11,468 nt of DNA, taken from NCBI GenBank assembly GCA_034660495.1, contig JAYEJJ010000232.1, positions 1 through 11,468 of the forward strand, read 5' to 3'. Below the pieces are notes generated by a model. That model was not told the DNA's origin and did not search any database. It was given only the letters and a program-made list of their open reading frames with translations. The translations under genes were made by a program, and so were the position numbers. Shown here in pieces: positions 1 through 4,866 of this stretch. Numbering within the stretch: the first letter of the stretch is position 1; the number at the start of each line of letters is the position of its first letter. The DNA comes from DATFJZ01 sp034660495. GTDB taxonomy: Bacteria; Desulfobacterota; Desulfobacteria; Desulfobacterales; Desulfobacteraceae.

Positions 1-127
1 GAGGATTGTATTATGTACCTGCTATTTTTGTGTTCCTGTCCATTTCCATTCTCAATGAAAGCGATTCCTGGCCTGACTTCATCTCTGATCGCAAGGCTTC
101 TTGACCCGCCTCCAAACGCGCCAACTT
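1..127 (-). pseudogene. Leader fragment of the 78-aa secreted-protein gene (left copy)
   Basis: Identical to 2383-2509, the 3' part of the small gene at 2393-2629. It lacks that gene's start, signal peptide and promoter, and follows REP-like sequence instead. It retains the coiled-coil-like segment and the region that normally precedes an rpn start. Its 20 extra bases (108-127) relative to the middle copy show that the two duplication joints differ. Confidence 0.8.
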
Positions 128-195
128 AAAATTCGGGGGACACCATACTCAATTCCTCGATGCTTCAAAATAATTGACTGGGTCAGCCCCCCCCA
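128..195. repeat. REP-like tail downstream of rpn copy 1
   Basis: Starts AAAATTCGGGGGACACCA and ends in GGGTCAG followed by eight C (187-194), just before the rpn stop codon. The GGGTCAG core resembles the GGGGTCAGACCCC palindromes at 2973 and 3884. A similar motif, GGGGGACACCATACT, is from my recollection commonly found near REP-associated transposases. The identical tail follows rpn copy 2 at 1308-1377. It is most likely a fossil end of a RAYT-mobilised element and may also act as a transcript-end hairpin, though no T tract is visible. Confidence 0.55.
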
Positions 196-474
196 TCATA
201 ATTCTGACTCAAACTGTTCTATCGACTGGGCCAGAGCCGCTGTTTTAACCAGTTTTTTCAAAACATTCCGATCATCGATGGTAAAAAGTGCTTTCACGAT
301 TTTTTCCGGAATTTGGGAAAATCTTGCGGCAAGCACTTCGACGACCATTTCCCGGGCTTCTGTCAACATACCCTTTTCCACACCCTTTTCCATACCCTTC
401 TCCATACCCTTTTCCATACCCTTTTCCATACCCTTTTCCATACCCAGTTCTTCTACACTGCTGATAAATTTCAT
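196..474 (-). CDS. Candidate intragenic short Rpn protein (RpnS-like), within rpn copy 1
   Basis: An in-frame internal ATG at 474 (Met237 of the long protein) is preceded by AGGAGG (483-488) with an eight-base spacer. This is a better Shine-Dalgarno than that of most genes here. It would produce a 92-aa protein starting MKFISSVEELG, containing the six four-residue repeats and the C-terminal helical domain. For E. coli Rpn proteins it has been reported that separately translated C-terminal short forms, with a variable number of four-residue repeats, block the toxic long nuclease. I infer the same gene-within-gene toxin/antitoxin design. Not proven: the AGGAGG also encodes Glu-Glu in the long frame, so it could be coincidental. 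Confidence 0.6.
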   Translation of the reverse strand: MKFISSVEELGMEKGMEKGMEKGMEKGMEKGVEKGMLTEAREMVVEVLAARFSQIPEKIVKALFTIDDRNVLKKLVKTAALAQSIEQFESEL

Positions 475-1182
475 TTTTCTTTCCTCCTCATATGCAATGA
501 TCCGTTGAGAGAAACTTTTTTTCAGTTCATCGGGAAGGGTCATGATCCAGTCAATGAACAGAAAAAGGTGGATCACATCCTGTTTTTCGTATCCCCGTTC
601 ATACAGTGCCATGGTCACATGCCATTTCCACTCATACCGACCATCGGGATTATGACGGGTCTCCAGTGCCTTCAAATGTGCCATGACCACAATGGCAAAT
701 GGATTGGGATTGTTTTCCAGTACCGCCACATCATTATAATCTACAAGCTTGATCATGGGAAAACTCATTTCAAGGCAAAAGCCCCATCGCCTGTAGGAAA
801 AGGAAGCGGGACGCCATGTGGGGCTTCCATCTGTCAGTACCGCAAGGCTCACCACAGGACAGCGGAACTTGTCATAAATCCGGTAGTTGTAGACATAGAG
901 ACGCTCGGTAAAATCTCGTTCATACTTCCCCTGCACCTCTATATGCGTAAGAACCATTAGGGGTTCACCGTCACGGGTATGCACCTTGACCAATTTATCG
1001 GCAAGCCTTCGGCCCACCTCCGAATCCCTGACAAGCTGTTGAAACTCCTTGTCGAGAAAGGTGTACTCCCTGTCCCAGTCAATACCGGCGTGGACATCCG
1101 GAAAAAAGAAACTGAGAAAGTCGATGAAAAAACGTTCCAGGATATCTTTCCAGGGGGAATCATAATCGGGCTTGTCAGGCAT
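196..1182 (-). CDS. rpn: Rpn-family recombination-promoting nuclease / putative transposase, copy 1
   Basis: A 328-aa protein of the Rpn family (PD-(D/E)XK nuclease fold, often annotated as putative transposase). The N-terminal domain has the family signature around residues 35-50 (DWDREYTFLDKEF). Candidate active-site residues are Asp62 (LADKLV) and the E-x-Q pair Glu82/Gln84 (HIEVQ). The C-terminal region holds a four-residue repeat, (MEKG)5-VEKG at 248-271, followed by a small helical domain. The start is supported by AAAGGAG (1191-1197) eight bases upstream of ATG. In E. coli, Rpn long forms are DNA endonucleases that promote recA-independent recombination and can act against phage; that role here is inferred from family. 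The protein is identical to copy 2. The reading frame, RBS and motifs are all intact, so it appears functional. Confidence 0.92.
   Translation of the reverse strand: MPDKPDYDSPWKDILERFFIDFLSFFFPDVHAGIDWDREYTFLDKEFQQLVRDSEVGRRLADKLVKVHTRDGEPLMVLTHIEVQGKYERDFTERLYVYNYRIYDKFRCPVVSLAVLTDGSPTWRPASFSYRRWGFCLEMSFPMIKLVDYNDVAVLENNPNPFAIVVMAHLKALETRHNPDGRYEWKWHVTMALYERGYEKQDVIHLFLFIDWIMTLPDELKKSFSQRIIAYEEERKMKFISSVEELGMEKGMEKGMEKGMEKGMEKGVEKGMLTEAREMVVEVLAARFSQIPEKIVKALFTIDDRNVLKKLVKTAALAQSIEQFESEL
370..441 (-). repeat. Six 12-bp repeats encoding MEKG (rpn copy 1)
   Basis: Five units of the type ATGGAAAAGGGT, one with a synonymous G for A, plus a sixth beginning GTG (VEKG). They encode residues 248-271. 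Each M codon is also a potential start. The array sits at the beginning of the predicted short protein; in studied Rpn proteins an equivalent repeat helix forms the dimer interface and varies in number between strains. Confidence 0.9.
481..489 (-). promoter_or_regulatory. Internal ribosome-binding site in rpn copy 1
   Basis: GAGGAGGAA on the minus strand, with AGGAGG eight bases before the in-frame ATG at 474. It decides the start of the proposed short protein and lies inside the long coding frame. Confidence 0.6.
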
Positions 1183-1200
1183 GGGAAAAACTCCTTTATT

Positions 1201-1307
1201 GAGGATTGTATTATGTACCTGCTATTTTTGTGTTCCTGTCCATTTCCATTCTCAATGAAAGCGATTCCTGGCCTGACTTCATCTCTGATCGCAAGGCTTC
1301 TTGACCC
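1201..1307 (-). pseudogene. Leader fragment of the 78-aa gene between the two rpn copies
   Basis: Matches 2383-2489, the 3' end of the small secreted-protein gene. It lacks a start codon and signal peptide, and joins REP-like sequence after TTGACCC with two extra A. It supplies the immediate upstream region, though not the promoter, of rpn copy 1. Expression of copy 1 would therefore need read-through from copy 2 or a promoter within the repeat unit. Confidence 0.8.
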
Positions 1308-1377
1308 AAAAAATTCGGGGGACACCATACTCAATTCCTCGATGCTTCAAAATAATTGACTGGGTCAGCCCCCCCCA
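1308..1377. repeat. REP-like tail downstream of rpn copy 2
   Basis: Same sequence as 128-195 with two additional A at the start. It contains GGGGGACACC and GGGTCAG followed by eight C, directly after the rpn stop codon. Confidence 0.55.
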
Positions 1378-1656
1378 TCATAATTCTGACTCAAACTGTT
1401 CTATCGACTGGGCCAGAGCCGCTGTTTTAACCAGTTTTTTCAAAACATTCCGATCATCGATGGTAAAAAGTGCTTTCACGATTTTTTCCGGAATTTGGGA
1501 AAATCTTGCGGCAAGCACTTCGACGACCATTTCCCGGGCTTCTGTCAACATACCCTTTTCCACACCCTTTTCCATACCCTTCTCCATACCCTTTTCCATA
1601 CCCTTTTCCATACCCTTTTCCATACCCAGTTCTTCTACACTGCTGATAAATTTCAT
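1378..1656 (-). CDS. Candidate intragenic short Rpn protein (RpnS-like), within rpn copy 2
   Basis: Same arrangement as in copy 1: AGGAGG at 1665-1670, eight bases before the in-frame ATG at 1656, giving an identical 92-aa product. If both long genes are expressed, the two short forms would be interchangeable, so any antitoxin from one copy should neutralise the other. Confidence 0.6.
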   Translation of the reverse strand: MKFISSVEELGMEKGMEKGMEKGMEKGMEKGVEKGMLTEAREMVVEVLAARFSQIPEKIVKALFTIDDRNVLKKLVKTAALAQSIEQFESEL

Positions 1657-2364
1657 TTTTCTTTCCTCCTCATATGCAATGATCCGTTGAGAGAAACTTT
1701 TTTTCAGTTCATCGGGAAGGGTCATGATCCAGTCAATGAACAGAAAAAGGTGGATCACATCCTGTTTTTCGTATCCCCGTTCATACAGTGCCATGGTCAC
1801 ATGCCATTTCCACTCATACCGACCATCGGGATTATGACGGGTCTCCAGTGCCTTCAAATGTGCCATGACCACAATGGCAAATGGATTGGGATTGTTTTCC
1901 AGTACCGCCACATCATTATAATCTACAAGCTTGATCATGGGAAAACTCATTTCAAGGCAAAAGCCCCATCGCCTGTAGGAAAAGGAAGCGGGACGCCATG
2001 TGGGGCTTCCATCTGTCAGTACCGCAAGGCTCACCACAGGACAGCGGAACTTGTCATAAATCCGGTAGTTGTAGACATAGAGACGCTCGGTAAAATCTCG
2101 TTCATACTTCCCCTGCACCTCTATATGCGTAAGAACCATTAGGGGTTCACCGTCACGGGTATGCACCTTGACCAATTTATCGGCAAGCCTTCGGCCCACC
2201 TCCGAATCCCTGACAAGCTGTTGAAACTCCTTGTCGAGAAAGGTGTACTCCCTGTCCCAGTCAATACCGGCGTGGACATCCGGAAAAAAGAAACTGAGAA
2301 AGTCGATGAAAAAACGTTCCAGGATATCTTTCCAGGGGGAATCATAATCGGGCTTGTCAGGCAT
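1378..2364 (-). CDS. rpn: Rpn-family recombination-promoting nuclease / putative transposase, copy 2
   Basis: Encodes the same 328 residues as copy 1, with Asp62, Glu82 and Gln84 as candidate nuclease residues and the MEKG repeat at 248-271. The start at 2364 has AAAGGAG (2373-2379) eight bases upstream. This copy is the promoter-proximal one: the 78-aa ORF ends 28 bases before it, and a candidate promoter lies at 2660-2689, so the ORF and rpn probably form an operon. The family role is DNA cleavage linked to recombination and, in E. coli, phage defence held in check by a short C-terminal form. Which copy is ancestral cannot be told from sequence alone, but only this one retains the full upstream gene. 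Confidence 0.92.
   Translation of the reverse strand: MPDKPDYDSPWKDILERFFIDFLSFFFPDVHAGIDWDREYTFLDKEFQQLVRDSEVGRRLADKLVKVHTRDGEPLMVLTHIEVQGKYERDFTERLYVYNYRIYDKFRCPVVSLAVLTDGSPTWRPASFSYRRWGFCLEMSFPMIKLVDYNDVAVLENNPNPFAIVVMAHLKALETRHNPDGRYEWKWHVTMALYERGYEKQDVIHLFLFIDWIMTLPDELKKSFSQRIIAYEEERKMKFISSVEELGMEKGMEKGMEKGMEKGMEKGVEKGMLTEAREMVVEVLAARFSQIPEKIVKALFTIDDRNVLKKLVKTAALAQSIEQFESEL
1552..1623 (-). repeat. Six 12-bp repeats encoding MEKG (rpn copy 2)
   Basis: Same unit count and same order as in copy 1, including the final VEKG. Such arrays usually drift quickly, so equal length argues that the whole-gene duplication is very recent. Confidence 0.9.
1663..1671 (-). promoter_or_regulatory. Internal ribosome-binding site in rpn copy 2
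   Basis: GAGGAGGAA on the minus strand, eight bases from the AGGAGG core to the internal ATG at 1656; identical to the site in copy 1. Confidence 0.6.
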
Positions 2365-2392
2365 GGGAAAAACTCCTTTATTGAGGATTGTA

Positions 2393-2629
2393 TTATGTAC
2401 CTGCTATTTTTGTGTTCCTGTCCATTTCCATTCTCAATGAAAGCGATTCCTGGCCTGACTTCATCTCTGATCGCAAGGCTTCTTGACCCGCCTCCAAACG
2501 CGCCAACTTTTCCGTAATCTCACGATCCGATATCCGCGGTGCAATCTCAACTGCCAGCAGTGTGGACGGAATCATCATACACAACAGTAGCCATACCCCC
2601 ATCGTCCATTTCAGTACGCTCGTCGTCAT
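2393..2629 (-). CDS. Small secreted or membrane-anchored protein with coiled-coil-like tail, probably truncated
   Basis: A 78-aa ORF. Residues 1-26 look like a signal peptide: MTTSVLKWT, then a hydrophobic core GVWLLLCMMI and a cleavage-like STLLAVE. Residues 33-68 are charged and heptad-like (ISDREITEKLARLEAGQEAL), with a short repeat RSEMKSGQE. The start is supported by GGGAGG about six bases upstream. I recall longer relatives with this N-terminus followed by one or two membrane segments. Here the frame ends abruptly in MDRNTKIAGT, so the C-terminal part seems lost. The stop lies 28 bases before the rpn copy 2 start, which suggests co-transcription. Function unknown; it may now serve mainly as a leader for rpn. 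Confidence 0.55.
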   Translation of the reverse strand: MTTSVLKWTMGVWLLLCMMIPSTLLAVEIAPRISDREITEKLARLEAGQEALRSEMKSGQESLSLRMEMDRNTKIAGT

Positions 2630-2659
2630 CGCATCCTCCCTTGTCTATCATTTGTTTCA

Positions 2660-2689
2660 ATAATATGAGTATAACCATCAAGGCATCAA
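2660..2689 (-). promoter_or_regulatory. Candidate promoter for the 78-aa ORF and rpn genes
   Basis: On the minus strand TTGATG (2684-2689), an 18-bp spacer and TATTAT (2660-2665). Transcription would start about 2652, giving a short leader before the ATG at 2629. Placement between a terminator and a gene start is sensible, but this is a consensus match only. Confidence 0.4.
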
Positions 2690-2708
2690 ATGACAAAATG
2701 ACAAACAT

Positions 2709-2773
2709 AAAAAAAAGGCCTTGATCATTATTGGACCCATCCAACCGGTAGGGGTGGAATGATTATCAAGGCC
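2709..2773 (-). terminator. Rho-independent terminator, minus strand
   Basis: Arms 2717-2738 and 2752-2773 pair. The outer nine base pairs (GGCCTTGAT/ATCAAGGCC) are perfect and the inner part is interrupted by mismatches and closed by ACCC/GGGT. On the minus strand the hairpin is followed by eight T (complement of 2709-2716). It would stop transcripts coming from the antitoxin-like gene and isolate the rpn operon. Confidence 0.7.
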
Positions 2774-2883
2774 CAGAATATCAAACGGGGGCAGCAAATC
2801 AGCAAATCTATTGTATACCGTTTTCCAAAACGCCGTTTCAGCTCTCAAGCATCATGGAGCATTATGTACCTGTCCTGTTTTTT
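2774..2883. other. Intergenic stretch without recognisable gene
   Basis: No coding frame or strong motif seen. It contains ATTATGTACCTG (2861-2872), a 12-mer also found over the stop of the 78-aa ORF (2392-2403), possibly a trace of a mobile-element end. Confidence 0.4.
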
Positions 2884-2997
2884 TTAAACACTTCTTTTTG
2901 GCTTCAAAAAGTACACTCTAAGACATTCTCAGGCCCCAATTCAAATAATATCTTCTATAAAAACAAACTTATCGGGGTCAGACCCTGCTAAGACAGT
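2884..2997. repeat. RAYT-type miniature element, copy A
   Basis: Aligns along its length with 3793-3909: TTAAACAC, TCTTTTTGGC, TCAAAAAG, CACTCTAAGAC, TAATATCTTCT and the core GGGGTCAGACC are shared, with scattered substitutions and small indels. It carries an imperfect palindrome centred on 2980. In copy B the same sequence lies upstream of a RAYT-like transposase fragment, so A appears to be a transposase-free derivative. Its insertion overlaps the 3' end of the antitoxin-like gene. Confidence 0.7.
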
Positions 2998-3192
2998 CAT
3001 GGCAAAGTCACTATGCATCTTGAAGCTGCCTTTTCCCTCATATGGTCCAAAGTTTCTTTTTTCTTTTTCTTTCGGTATAAAATCATCAGCAGGGAAAATA
3101 ATAACCTCGACTTTGGTAGAATTAAACCCTTTTGGAATATTAATAACAGACTCCAATTTATTTAGATCAACTATTTGTCTGATTGCCTCCAT
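2941..3192 (-). pseudogene. Antitoxin-like small protein with 3' end replaced by element A
   Basis: An 83-aa frame beginning MEAIRQIVDLNKLESVINIPKGF, then a KVEVIIFPADD segment. This matches the general look of small antitoxin-like proteins (beta-strand/AbrB- or Phd-like N-terminus) that usually precede PIN-domain toxins; the family call is by memory and not certain. The central part (EKRNFGPYEGKGSFKMHSD) seems native. The last ~17 residues (AGSDPDKFVFIEDII) are encoded by the RAYT-type element (2941-2990), so the original C-terminus is lost. No toxin gene follows; a terminator does. The upstream GAGGGGTGA offers a modest RBS. It could be an orphan antitoxin or inert. Confidence 0.5.
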
Positions 3193-3210
3193 AATTGCTC
3201 ACCCCTCAAA

Positions 3211-3285
3211 AATCTACATTTCCAGAATCTACATTTCCAGAATCTACATTTCCAGAATCTACATTTCCAGAATCTACATTTCCAG
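3211..3285. repeat. Five exact 15-bp direct repeats upstream of the antitoxin-like gene
   Basis: Unit AATCTACATTTCCAG repeated five times without spacers or mismatches. The array ends 18 bases upstream of the ATG at 3192 and next to the glycosyltransferase remnant. 15 bp is about 1.5 helical turns, so bound proteins would alternate faces. It may be operator iterons for the antitoxin-like gene or simple slippage expansion. It is not a CRISPR because no spacers separate the units. Confidence 0.95.
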
Positions 3286-3287
3286 AA

Positions 3288-3542
3288 TTATTCATCCTCT
3301 ATCATAGCATCAGTACCCGACCTGTCAAGCCCCCCCCCCCCGAGATACCGTTTCGATAAAGAAACCGCCTCGGCGTAAAGTGCCAGGAGCCGGGCTGCAC
3401 TGGTCTGCCAGCTGAACCTGCCGGCCTGTTCCAGGGACAGCTCCCGCAATCTCACCCGCTGATCCCTGTGCCGGGACAGCGCCAGCATGGCATGGGCGAA
3501 ATAGCCGCAGCCGGCCTTGCTGGTACCGGTCAGGGAGATGTC
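3288..3542 (-). pseudogene. C-terminal fragment of a GT4-type glycosyltransferase
   Basis: The minus frame encodes GCGYFAHAMLALSRHRDQ and RLRELSLEQAGRFSWQTSA followed by ARLLALYAEAV. This is typical of the last two helices of group 1 (GT4) glycosyltransferases (pattern LR..s...A.rFSW...A...l.lY). The rest of the enzyme, including the nucleotide-sugar binding site, is absent. Upstream the frame is fused to RAYT debris and downstream it enters a G12 tract encoding four Gly, then ends. It is the residue of an envelope or O-antigen type gene interrupted by an element. Confidence 0.55.
3330..3341. repeat. Homopolymer of 12 C (12 G on the coding strand)
   Basis: Twelve consecutive C within the tail of the glycosyltransferase remnant, encoding GGGG on the minus strand. 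The length is well into the slippage-prone range. Confidence 0.95.
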
Positions 3543-3552
3543 GAATGATAAA

Positions 3553-3782
3553 GCGGGGTCTGACTCACTTAAGTAATTGTTATAAAAACCGATTTGGTTA
3601 AAATAAGTAATCACCCTTTGACCATAGCGTTTTTTAGCTTTGAAAAGCCAGTCTCTCCAGGTTTTACTGTCCTTTTCAAATTTTAACAGATGTTCTTTTT
3701 TACGTGTGACCTTTAGGTTATGCCACCTGTGGGTAATGTGCCATAAAAAGCCAGGAATATGGATTCTTTTTCTACGTGGCAT
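3553..3782 (-). pseudogene. Truncated RAYT (REP-associated IS200-like) transposase
   Basis: From the ATG at 3782 the frame reads MPRRKRIHIPGFLWHITHR, then KKEHLLKFEKDSKTWRDWL and FKAKKRYG. This is the N-terminal signature of one RAYT subgroup of HUH/Y1 transposases. After about residue 58 the sequence departs from the family just where the catalytic His-x-His motif is expected, and neither that motif nor the catalytic Tyr is present. The frame then runs through a degenerate REP-like GCGGGGTCTGAC (3553-3564) into the glycosyltransferase remnant, making one 170-codon chimeric frame. It is certainly inactive by itself. The family normally copies REP elements. Confidence 0.75.
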
Positions 3783-3792
3783 TGTTACATGC

Positions 3793-3909
3793 TTAAACAC
3801 ATCTTTTTGGCATCAAAAAGTGCACTCTAAGACCTTTTTAGCCCCCTGATTCAGATAATATCTTCTGTAAAAACAAAAACTTAGCGGGGTCAGACCCCGC
3901 TATAACTGT
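3793..3909. repeat. RAYT-type element end, copy B, with perfect palindrome
   Basis: Sequence upstream of the RAYT start, related to 2884-2997. It contains a 21-nt palindrome (3882-3902) in which TAGCGGGGTC and GACCCCGCTA flank a single A. Such a hairpin is the usual recognition structure for RAYT transposases. Confidence 0.75.
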
Positions 3910-4134
3910 TCTGAAGTATTTCTTTTATTTCTTGACGGCTCATATTTTGATCATAGCATTATTTTTTACATTTATCCCGAAAAAAAAATCATCATGTTCA
4001 AACTTTTTTTATTTCATCTTTTTTTTATTGCTTTACCATGATATATAAACTGGAAACTTTTCAGGGATGTTGCCGCTGTTTTGAATAAAATGGTTGATAA
4101 TGCAAAAAATTAACAGGAGAGAGGTTTACCCAAA
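3910..4134. other. AT-rich intergenic stretch before the HD-GYP fragment
   Basis: No gene seen. A weak promoter-like pair TTGACG (3932-3937) and TAGCAT (3954-3959), spaced 16 bp, points to the plus strand. A short open frame ending at the TAA just before 4113 (VAAVLNKMVDNAKN) might be the tail of a lost gene. AGGAGAGAGG near 4113-4124 is a usable RBS for the next frame. Confidence 0.35.
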
Positions 4135-4578
4135 GTGCTTGAAATAGTGACAGACATCGGAAAAATCGGGGTTCCAGACTGTGTTTTGCTGAAACCCGGC
4201 AAACTCACGGCCCAGGAGTGGCAGATAATGACTCAGCACATAGCTATCGGCGGAAAACTCCTTGAGAGCATGAACGACGATTTCATGGTTCTGGCCCGGG
4301 GCATCGCCCTGACCCACCATGAAAAATGGGACGACACAGGGTATCCCACCGGTCTGAAAGAGGAGAGTATTCCCTTTTGCGGCCGGATCGCCGGCCTGGT
4401 AGACGTGTTTGACGCTTTGACCTCAAGAAGGCCGTATAAGGAACCATATCCAGCTGAAAAGGCATTAGAGATCATTAGCTGCGGGCGGGGCACTCATTTT
4501 GATCCGGATCTTGTGGATCTTTTTCTGAAAAACAAAGACCGGTTCATAAAAATCAAAGCACAATTTCAGAACTCCTGA
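4135..4578 (+). pseudogene. N-terminally truncated HD-GYP domain (c-di-GMP phosphodiesterase type)
   Basis: A 147-aa frame starting GTG, with AGGAGAGAGG ten bases upstream. It covers the C-terminal two thirds of an HD-GYP domain: DIGKIGVPD (residues 7-15), LLKPGKLT, MTQH (His35), HHEKWDDTGYP (61-71, the GYP motif with both His), LVDVFDALTSRRPYK (Asp90) and GTHFDPDLV. Active enzymes need the HD pair at the position of residues 6-7. Here it is Thr-Asp, and the preceding helix with the earlier ligand is missing, as is any receiver or sensor domain. The family hydrolyses cyclic di-GMP. This copy most likely cannot, although as a stand-alone fold with an RBS it could still be expressed. Confidence 0.75.
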
Positions 4579-4866
4579 CATCAGCTAATTTTGAATGCAT
4601 AATCATTTTCTATATATAGTATTTTTTTTTAAAAACAAAGACAATAAGCACAATATATGGTATTTGTCTGGTTTTTTTATGCATTTAAAATTACGATCCT
4701 AAATTTGAATATTTTCAGTTAAAACAATATATTAGGTTTGTGGTGTCAGGAGCTCTGAATTTTCCGATGACGGGGATGCTGCCAGGGTAGGTTACCAGCT
4801 CAGTGAAAGGGACAGGGAATAAGATGAATAGAATTGATTTGCAGGAGAGGTCAGGGAGGACTTAAT
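4579..4866. other. Intergenic region upstream of the hybrid cheA
   Basis: 4590-4735 is AT-rich and carries the candidate promoter. 4736-4820 is compositionally different and has an open frame (VRSSEFSDDGDAARVGYQ) ending TAA at 4819-4821, which could be the tail of a deleted gene. AGGGAGGA at 4853-4860 is the RBS for the next frame. No terminator is evident after the HD-GYP fragment. Confidence 0.4.
4705..4733 (+). promoter_or_regulatory. Candidate promoter for the cheA-mcp region
   Basis: TTGAAT (4705-4710), 17-bp spacer, TATATT (4728-4733); five of six bases match the -10 consensus. It would give a leader of about 125 bases. Consensus match only. Confidence 0.35.

Larger units (their letters stand above)
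1..2509. repeat. Tandem duplication of an rpn-containing unit (period 1182 bp)
   Basis: Bases 128-1307 and 1310-2489 match with no difference that I can see, and 1-127 matches 2383-2509. Each unit carries, reading on the minus strand, a leader fragment of the 78-aa gene, an rpn gene and a REP-like tail. The middle leader fragment ends 20 bp earlier (after TTGACCC, 1307) than the left one (after CCAACTT, 127), so the joints are not identical. Because position 1 is homologous to positions directly upstream of the rpn starts, the array very likely continues beyond the left edge with another rpn copy. The near-perfect identity means a recent duplication, gene conversion, or an assembly artefact. 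Confidence 0.95.

Noticed and set aside
313..960. Long plus-strand open frame opposite rpn (and the same at 1495-2142)
   Set aside because: It is the antisense shadow of the rpn coding frame; it encodes low-complexity FHTLFHTL from the MEKG repeat and has no RBS or family resemblance.
2547..2744. 65-aa minus frame with a hydrophobic segment
   Set aside because: It runs across the terminator and the promoter and overlaps the better supported 78-aa gene in another frame.
3211..3285. CRISPR-like array
   Set aside because: Repeats are 15 bp and contiguous; there are no spacers and no cas genes.
4740..4820. Cyclic di-GMP (GEMM) riboswitch, suggested by CTGCCAGGGTAGGTTACC upstream of cheA
   Set aside because: The other conserved parts of the aptamer are not present in order, and the stretch reads better as a coding remnant.
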